Positions 6,537 to 11,325 of a stretch of 11,325 nt of DNA are shown piece after piece. The stretch is from Clostridiales bacterium. Lineage in GTDB: Bacteria; Bacillota; Clostridia; Oscillospirales; Oscillospiraceae. The translations under genes and the position numbers were made by a program. The stretch lies in the NCBI GenBank assembly GCA_019421525.1, contig JAHZFC010000011.1:13453-24777 (forward strand), in the 5' to 3' direction. The first letter of the stretch is position 1, and every line of letters starts with the position of its first letter. Under the pieces are notes generated by a model. The model had not been told where the DNA came from and did no database searches. It was given only the letters and a program-made list of their open reading frames with translations.

Positions 6537-8177
6537 TCAATACCCCGCCTTTTGCAGCTCATCCAGCATACTGCGCCGCCGGGGATAGGCTGCCTGCCAC
6601 CGTTCCGCCAGCTCTGCGTCCAGGTGTCCCGGATATGCCCGGAGCTTTTTCAGATAGGCGATCACAGAGGCGTACTGCTTCCGGTTGCCGGACAGGCGCA
6701 TCTGCGTTTCCATACACTGTATGTAGGCATCCCGCATCCGATCCGGAAAGCGGGGCCGCAGCACGGCCTCCCACCGGTCCAGGGCAGACAGGCTCTCCCA
6801 TGCCGTGACCTGCGCCAGCAGCCGGTCGTACAGTCCGTCCAGCGCCAAAAGCTCTTCCCGAAGATCGCCGTACAGGGTATGGCCTGCCAGCAGCCGCTCC
6901 CGCAGCGCCGGCCACTGGTCCGCCGGGATATGCTCCCTGAGCTTTCTCACATAGGCCAGATCGTGCTGGCTGAAGTGGAACACCTGGAACTGGAGCTCTT
7001 CCAGCAGTTTTTCCCCCTGTCTGGTGTCCTCGTACAGTGCGATCAGCTCCTCGCTGTACCCGCAGACCAGGCCGGGCCATTCGCGGTCCAGCTCTTTGCT
7101 CTCCAGGAGCAGGGCCTCTGCCCTTTCGTACTGCCGGTCCTCCAGCAGCCGCCGGATCGCCCGCGCCCGGACGCCGGGGAAAGACCAGTGCTCCTCCTCC
7201 GCCTGGCGTATCTCCTCCCGGGGGAGGCCCAGCTGTTCCATCAGCGCCAGCTTTTTCACCGCCAGGCGGGACAGCTCGTATCTGCTGTCGCCCCGGGCCT
7301 TCACCGCCTGGAGCACCCGATCCAGCTGCCGGATATCCTCCCGCAAAAATTCAGGCTCCTGGAAGAAGTCCCACTGGATCTCGGGACAAAACTCCCGGCA
7401 CAGGTCGGGGCCGGACTGGCCGGTCTCCTGGAACCACCGATACATATCCCGCTTCTGTTCCGGAGATGCCGCGTTGACCTGCTCGCGCCACAGATCGTGA
7501 CACGTCTCAAAGAGCATGGTCAGGCCGCCGTCCGAGTCATCCATGTCGCATTGGACCGCCGCCAGGAAGCCGTATCCGGTCAGCGAGAAGGCCTCCCACA
7601 CAAAGCCGGCAGACAGGAGCTGGCCCGCCGCGTCGGACAGGCAGTCTGCCAAGGCACACATAGCCTCCCAGGCCCTGGCGTAGCTGATATACCCGTCCCG
7701 GCCCGCAGCCCGCTCCAGCAGCTGGTCGATCCGTGTCTCCCAGCGCCGGAGCTGTGGAGCGGCAGGCGCGCCCGCCGCCAGACGGATCAGCTCCGCCGCT
7801 GCCTCATCCCGCTGGGCCAGACGGAGCAGCAGGATCTTGGCCTGGGAGGAGTCGAGCTCCGCCACCAGCTCCTCCAGCGGTTTTTGCCGGGGCTCTTTCT
7901 GAGTGCCCTGCCCCCGTGTGTCCTCCAGCGCGTAAAAGACGGCCGCCAGATGCTTGCAGGGCGTCCCGTCTGAAGCGTAGGGACAGTCGCAGGACCAGCC
8001 TGCGATCTCATCCCGCTCCAGGTGGATCGCCACTCGGTAGCGCTCACTGCCCAGCACGATGGCGTGTATGATATCCCCCTCTCGGCGGACCATATCTACG
8101 GCACCCTGGCTATGATAAGCCCTGCCCCGCTGTAAAATGCGGGGCTCAAACAATTCCTTCCACCGCTGGCAGAGCAT
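6537..8177 (-). CDS. SWIM zinc finger protein with a long helical C-terminal region
   Basis: 546 residues. The N-terminal 85 residues match the SWIM module: a short beta-rich lead (YRVAIHLERDEIAGWSCDC) and the zinc ligands Cys63, Cys65, Cys74 and His76 in the pattern CxC-x8-CxH, followed by the helix LAAVFYALE. SWIM domains, named after SWI2/SNF2 and MuDR proteins, bind DNA or protein partners. Residues from about 110 to the end are rich in Leu, Glu, Arg and Gln and look like stacked helices of TPR type, with no catalytic motif I recognise. No SNF2 helicase or MoxR/VWA partner, often found beside SWIM genes, is in the window. GGAGG (complement of 8186-8190) lies 8 nt before the ATG, which supports the start. 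It stands alone on the minus strand. The domain is confident; the cellular role is unknown. Confidence 0.87.
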   Translation of the reverse strand: MLCQRWKELFEPRILQRGRAYHSQGAVDMVRREGDIIHAIVLGSERYRVAIHLERDEIAGWSCDCPYASDGTPCKHLAAVFYALEDTRGQGTQKEPRQKPLEELVAELDSSQAKILLLRLAQRDEAAAELIRLAAGAPAAPQLRRWETRIDQLLERAAGRDGYISYARAWEAMCALADCLSDAAGQLLSAGFVWEAFSLTGYGFLAAVQCDMDDSDGGLTMLFETCHDLWREQVNAASPEQKRDMYRWFQETGQSGPDLCREFCPEIQWDFFQEPEFLREDIRQLDRVLQAVKARGDSRYELSRLAVKKLALMEQLGLPREEIRQAEEEHWSFPGVRARAIRRLLEDRQYERAEALLLESKELDREWPGLVCGYSEELIALYEDTRQGEKLLEELQFQVFHFSQHDLAYVRKLREHIPADQWPALRERLLAGHTLYGDLREELLALDGLYDRLLAQVTAWESLSALDRWEAVLRPRFPDRMRDAYIQCMETQMRLSGNRKQYASVIAYLKKLRAYPGHLDAELAERWQAAYPRRRSMLDELQKAGY

Positions 8178-8246
8178 GAGCGCGTCCTCCGTTTCCGTTG
8201 GGCAAATATTCGTCTATGGCTATGCAGATCCCAGGTCGTTTTTCGT

Positions 8247-8255
8247 ATTTTATCA
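8247..8255 (-). promoter_or_regulatory. Candidate extended -10 promoter of the SWIM gene
   Basis: On the minus strand TGATAAAAT (complement of 8247-8255) fits an extended -10, TGn followed by TAAAAT. It is about 70 nt before the SWIM start codon. No good -35 box accompanies it, which extended -10 promoters tolerate. Weak support. Confidence 0.35.
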
Positions 8256-8280
8256 TGTTCGGCCGCAAAAAGCGAGGAGG

Positions 8281-8408
8281 GATCGCAGCGCATTGACCTT
8301 TTTACAGTTCGCACCAGAGTTTCTGCTGCTGGCAGAGCCCCCGGTGGCTGGGAAGAAGGCGGGGCGAAAGCTCTGCGCCATGCCAGCAGTTCTTTGCTGC
8401 GCGAGATC
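8281..8408. other. Highly paired element, possible structured RNA
   Basis: The 18-nt arm at 8326-8343 pairs completely with three blocks downstream: CGGGG (8360-8364), GCTC (8370-8373) and TGCCAGCAG (8381-8389). They are separated by bulges of 5 and 7 nt on one side only, with a 16-nt apical loop. An outer helix joins 8281-8289 (GATCGCAGC) to GCTGC (8396-8400) and GATC (8405-8408). The whole is a long hairpin with an asymmetric internal loop. I recognise no known RNA family, and strand and expression are unknown. The inverted complementarity is real; function is inference. Confidence 0.35.
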
Positions 8409-8544
8409 AGCGGAAGCATGGTCTCTCTTACTGAGCTGCTGTCCGCAGATTTGACCAAGACCGATGAAGTATGGCCCATTTCCTTCCCTTGTCTGACACG
8501 ATCACAGTCCTGCCGCGCCTGTGGACTTTCGCGCCAGCGGACAG

Positions 8545-8573
8545 TTGCATCCAGGCGCTATTTTTGATATAAT
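8545..8573 (+). promoter_or_regulatory. Sigma-70-type promoter of recJ
   Basis: TTGCAT (8545-8550) is followed after exactly 17 nt by a consensus TATAAT (8568-8573), in an AT-rich patch unlike its GC-rich surroundings. Transcription would start near 8580, giving a leader of about 27 nt before the recJ start codon. This is the strongest promoter in the window. Confidence 0.82.
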
Positions 8574-8606
8574 AAAAGATAATTTTTCGATTTCGAGGCA
8601 TGGTAT

Positions 8607-10679
8607 ATGAAATACGAACAGTGGAACCTGCGCCGGGGCGGCTCTGAGGAGGCCCGGCGTCAGCTGGAGCTGGTGGGGGTCCCTCCGCTGTGCGCTGTCG
8701 TGCTGTGCGCCCGGGGACTGGACACGCCGGAAAAGGCGGGGGGATTCCTGGCCAACGGCCCGGAGCTGCTCCACGACCCGTTTTTGATGCGGGACATGGA
8801 CCGGGCCGCCGGACGCATCGCCCAGGCGCTGGAAAAGGGCGAGACCATTGCCGTCTATGGCGATTACGACGTGGACGGCATCACCTCCACCTGCCTGCTC
8901 ACCGAATTCCTCCGGGAGCGGGGCGGGCATGTGGTCAGCTATATCCCCGACCGCATCGGGGAGGGCTACGGCCTGAACCGCAACGCGGTGGACCGCCTGG
9001 CGGACCAGGGCGTGAGGCTCATCGTCACGGTGGACTGCGGCATCACCGCCGCCGCCGAGGTGGGATACGCAAAAGAACAGGGCATCGACGTGGTGGTCAC
9101 CGACCATCACCACTGCAAGGATGACCTGCCAGGCGCCGCGGCGGTGGTGGACCCCCGCCGGCCCGACTGCCCCTATCCCTTCAAAGAGCTGGCGGGGGTG
9201 GGGGTGGCCCTGAAGGTGGCCCTGGCCCTCACCCCCCGGCAGGGGTGGAAGGGCGTGATGGAGCGCTATGGGGAGCTGGCCGCCATCGGCACTGTGGCTG
9301 ACGTTATGCGCCTGACAGACGAGAACCGGGCCATCGTCACCCTGGGGCTGGAGCGGCTGGCCCACACCAGGCGGCCCGGCCTGAAGGCCCTGCTCCAGGA
9401 GGTGTGCCCCGGACAGCCTGCCCCCACGGCGGTCAACATCGGCTACGGCCTGGCCCCCCGGATCAACGCCGCCGGACGCATGGAGCAGGCGGAGGTGGCC
9501 GTCGAGCTGCTGCTCACCCGGGACCCCCAGCGGGGGCTGGCCCTGGCCCAGGAGCTGTGCGGCCTCAACCGGGAGCGGCAGGCCATCGAGTGTGAGATCT
9601 TCGAGGCCTGCTCCGCCCACCTCTCCCGGCACCCCGAGGCGGCCGGACCGTCCATCGTGCTGGCCGGAGAGGGCTGGCACCAGGGGGTGGTGGGCATCGT
9701 GGCCTCCAGGCTGGCGGAGAAATATTCCCGGCCCACGTTCATGATCTGCCTGGACCACGGCCGGGGCAAGGGCTCCTGCCGGTCCTTCGGCGCGTTCAAC
9801 CTGTTTGCCGCCCTGGAGTCCTGCGCCGGTCTGCTGGAGGAGTACGGCGGCCACGAGCTGGCCGCGGGCTTCACCATCCTGGAGGAGAACATCCCCGCCT
9901 TCCGCGCGGCTATGGACCGGCTGGTGGCGGACTATGCCCACAGCCACCCCATGACCGCCGTGCTGGATGTGGACGCGGATATCACCGACTGCGCCCTGCT
10001 CACCTGCCGGGAGGTGGACGGCCTGTCCCTGCTGGAGCCTTTCGGTTCCGGCAACCCCAAGCCGGTGCTGCGCCTGCAGCGGGCCCAGGTGGTGTCCTGC
10101 GCCGACGTGGGGGGCGGACGCCATCTGAAGATGAAGCTGCGCCGGGACGGGCACACCTTTGACGCCATCTTTTTCTCCGCCAACTCCGCCGCCGCCGGGG
10201 TGTCCCCCGGGGACCGGGTGGACGTGGTGTTCACCCCCCAGATCAACGAGTACCGGGGCCGGAGGGAGCTCCAGCTCCAGCTGTGCGACCTGCGGCCCTC
10301 CCCCACCCGGGTCCAGGCGGAGCAGGCTCTGTTCGAGCGGCTGTGTGCCGGAGATCCCCTCACCGCACGGGAGGCGGCTCAGCTGCTGCCCGAGCGGGAC
10401 GACTTTGCCTACCTGTGGCGGTTCCTCCAGCGCAGCTGCGCCGCAGGCCCCGCCGCCGGCCCGGTGGAGCGGCTGGCCCGGTGCGCCGTCCGCGCCACCC
10501 CGGCCCACCGCTCCTACGGGCGGACCATGGTGTGCTTCCAGGTGCTGGGGGAGCGGGGGCTCATCCAGGTGGAGCGCCGGCAGCAGCGGGTGTGCATCAC
10601 CCTGACCACCCCGGCGGAGAAGGTGGACCTGGAGCAGTCGGAGCTGATGAAGAAACTGCGCTCCTTTTTGGAGCCCTGA
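8607..10679 (+). CDS. recJ: Single-stranded-DNA-specific exonuclease RecJ
   Basis: 690 residues. RecJ degrades single-stranded DNA 5' to 3' in recombination, mismatch and base excision repair. DHH-family metal-binding motifs appear in order: DYDVDG (86-91), DCG (143-145) and DHHH (166-169), followed by GVG and AAIGTVADV. The DHHA1 part has WHQGVVGIVASR (357-368) and GGHELAAGF (414-422). An OB-fold-like region follows (FGSGNPKPVL to about residue 570), then a C-terminal helical or winged segment as in clostridial RecJ. It is complete and within the normal length range, shorter than the B. subtilis protein. All metal ligands visible to me are intact. GAGG (8595-8598) lies 8 nt before the ATG; an ATG at 8600 is out of frame. 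rel follows after 93 nt, so the two may share a transcript. Identification is firm. Confidence 0.97.
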   Translation: MKYEQWNLRRGGSEEARRQLELVGVPPLCAVVLCARGLDTPEKAGGFLANGPELLHDPFLMRDMDRAAGRIAQALEKGETIAVYGDYDVDGITSTCLLTEFLRERGGHVVSYIPDRIGEGYGLNRNAVDRLADQGVRLIVTVDCGITAAAEVGYAKEQGIDVVVTDHHHCKDDLPGAAAVVDPRRPDCPYPFKELAGVGVALKVALALTPRQGWKGVMERYGELAAIGTVADVMRLTDENRAIVTLGLERLAHTRRPGLKALLQEVCPGQPAPTAVNIGYGLAPRINAAGRMEQAEVAVELLLTRDPQRGLALAQELCGLNRERQAIECEIFEACSAHLSRHPEAAGPSIVLAGEGWHQGVVGIVASRLAEKYSRPTFMICLDHGRGKGSCRSFGAFNLFAALESCAGLLEEYGGHELAAGFTILEENIPAFRAAMDRLVADYAHSHPMTAVLDVDADITDCALLTCREVDGLSLLEPFGSGNPKPVLRLQRAQVVSCADVGGGRHLKMKLRRDGHTFDAIFFSANSAAAGVSPGDRVDVVFTPQINEYRGRRELQLQLCDLRPSPTRVQAEQALFERLCAGDPLTAREAAQLLPERDDFAYLWRFLQRSCAAGPAAGPVERLARCAVRATPAHRSYGRTMVCFQVLGERGLIQVERRQQRVCITLTTPAEKVDLEQSELMKKLRSFLEP

Positions 10680-10680
10680 G

Positions 10681-10759
10681 GGGGAGACGAATCCCCGTCG
10701 AGCCGCACGGCCTGGCAAGGCCCGCGGCGTTTCGGAATAGGAGGGCGGCCGGGCCGCCC
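10681..10759 (+). other. Three tandem short stem-loops in the recJ-rel gap
   Basis: The gap holds three small perfect hairpins: GGGGA/TCCCC (10681-10696), GGCCT/AGGCC (10709-10722) and GGGCGG/CCGCCC (10743-10759). The last ends directly against the AGGAGG of rel. None is followed by a U tract, so they do not look like a terminator. They may tune translation or stability of rel mRNA; GC-rich sequence also makes chance pairing more likely. Confidence 0.4.
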
Positions 10760-10772
10760 AGGAGGTGTCGAT

Positions 10773-11325
10773 ATGGACGCGATCCACGCGCGATATCAGC
10801 AATTAGAAGAAAAGGTGCGAACCAATAACCCCCATGCCGATACGGCGCGGCTCCGGGCCGCCTTTGAGTATGCCAACGCCCACCACGGCCAGCAGCTGCG
10901 CAAGAGCGGCGAGCCCTATATCACCCACCCCATCGCGGTGGCCGAGCTGGTGGCCGACCTGGGGCTGGACACGGACTCCATCATCGCCGCCCTGCTCCAC
11001 GACTGCATCGAGGACACCGACTCCACCCACGACGAGATCTCCAAGCAGTTCGGCGCCACGGTGGCCGACCTGGTGGAGGGGGTCACCAAGCTGACGCGGA
11101 TGCAGTACACCTCCAAAGAGGAGGAGCAGATGGAGAACCTGCGCAAGATGTTCATGGCCATGGCCAAGGACGTGCGGGTCATCCTCATCAAGCTGTGCGA
11201 CCGGCTGCACAACATGCGCACCCTCCAGTACCAGTCTGAGCGCAAGCAGAAGGAAAAGGCCCTGGAGACCATGGAGATCTACGCCCCCATCGCCCACCGG
11301 CTGGGTATGCAGCGCATCAAGTGGG
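10773..11325 (+). CDS. rel: Bifunctional (p)ppGpp synthetase/hydrolase Rel, N-terminal part (runs off right edge)
   Basis: The first 184 codons are present and cover the hydrolase domain. Rel enzymes make the alarmone (p)ppGpp on starved ribosomes and break it down again. Visible motifs include RKSGEPYITHP (43-53), HDCIEDT (76-82) and LCDRLHNMRT (141-150). The manganese and catalytic residues expected from streptococcal Rel are all in place: His52, His76, Asp77, Glu80, Asp81 and Asp143. The hydrolase therefore looks active, which favours a bifunctional Rel over a synthetase-only RelA; the synthetase domain lies outside the window. AGGAGG (10760-10765) lies 7 nt before the ATG. It follows recJ on the same strand, as in many Firmicutes, but without apt between them. 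The identification is firm. Confidence 0.95.
   Translation, partial: MDAIHARYQQLEEKVRTNNPHADTARLRAAFEYANAHHGQQLRKSGEPYITHPIAVAELVADLGLDTDSIIAALLHDCIEDTDSTHDEISKQFGATVADLVEGVTKLTRMQYTSKEEEQMENLRKMFMAMAKDVRVILIKLCDRLHNMRTLQYQSERKQKEKALETMEIYAPIAHRLGMQRIKW

Larger units (their letters stand above)
8178..8606. other. 429-nt gene-free gap upstream of recJ
   Basis: This gap lies between the divergent SWIM and recJ genes. It contains the candidate SWIM promoter (8247-8255), a strongly self-complementary element (8281-8408) and the recJ promoter (8545-8573). Open frames of about 100 codons exist on both strands, but they lack ribosome binding sites and any recognisable protein pattern, and two of them overlap the start of the SWIM gene. 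I do not call a protein here. The length and lower organisation suggest either a non-coding RNA or a decayed remnant. Confidence 0.6.

Noticed and set aside
4847..6562. 571-codon open frame on the minus strand opposite the transporter
   Set aside because: Extremely rich in Gly, His, Gln and Asp, as expected from the complement of a hydrophobic membrane protein gene; no motif and it crosses the operon terminator.
6425..6808. 127-codon plus-strand frame starting after the operon terminator
   Set aside because: Mostly antisense to the end of the SWIM gene, Pro/Arg-rich, no ribosome binding site.
8326..8389. Considered as part of a cobalamin or FMN riboswitch because of GGGAAG and GGGGCGAAA-like strings
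   Set aside because: The conserved boxes of those riboswitches are not present in the right order, and neither adjacent gene belongs to those pathways.
8096..8479. 127-codon minus-strand and 105-codon plus-strand frames in the gap before recJ
   Set aside because: No ribosome binding site, overlap with the SWIM gene start, and sequences that look non-protein-like. I could not link them to a transposase or other known remnant.
8502..10802. Long open frame (766 codons) on the minus strand opposite recJ
   Set aside because: Complement of an intact recJ with all motifs; low-complexity composition and no family resemblance.
1..11325. Looked for CRISPR arrays, tRNA or rRNA genes, insertion sequences and attachment repeats
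   Set aside because: No regularly spaced repeats, tRNA cloverleaf, transposase motif or flanking direct repeats were seen by eye.

Overview
The window is GC-rich bacterial DNA (my estimate is a little over 60% GC in genes). It combines Shine-Dalgarno-led genes, a Firmicutes-style recJ-rel pair and anaerobic-type flavoproteins. I infer a high-GC anaerobic clostridium, perhaps a gut Oscillospiraceae relative of Flavonifractor or Intestinimonas. The genus is a guess from base composition and gene style.

Region 1 (1-6401) is a LysR-controlled catabolic or respiratory block. The 5' end of a LysR-type regulator lies at the left edge on the minus strand. Diverging from it are four plus-strand genes: a YeiH/UPF0324 membrane exporter, a 643-residue Old Yellow Enzyme/2,4-dienoyl-CoA reductase-like iron-sulfur flavoprotein, a 506-residue fumarate-reductase-like FAD protein, and a 462-residue DASS/SLC13-type anion transporter. 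Gaps are 36, 54 and 71 nt, every gene has its own strong ribosome binding site, and a strong intrinsic terminator closes the set. A T-N11-A dyad sits about 65 nt before the likely transcription start, the usual place for LysR recognition. The simplest reading is uptake of an organic anion by the DASS carrier, reduction of C=C bonds by the two flavoproteins, and export of an anion by YeiH, all switched on by a ligand of the regulator. Both flavoproteins depart from their families at catalytic positions, so the substrate cannot be read from homology. This is the most interesting part of the window.

Region 2 (6402-8606) is a minus-strand gene for a SWIM zinc-finger protein with a long helical C-terminal part. 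A 429-nt gap follows. It holds no convincing gene but does contain a strongly paired element (about 8281-8408) and a good promoter for recJ.

Region 3 (8607-11325) is housekeeping: recJ (single-strand DNA exonuclease) followed after 93 nt by rel, the bifunctional (p)ppGpp synthetase/hydrolase, which is cut by the right edge. The apt gene that often sits between these two in Firmicutes is missing. Long antisense open frames across the GC-rich genes were judged to be shadows.
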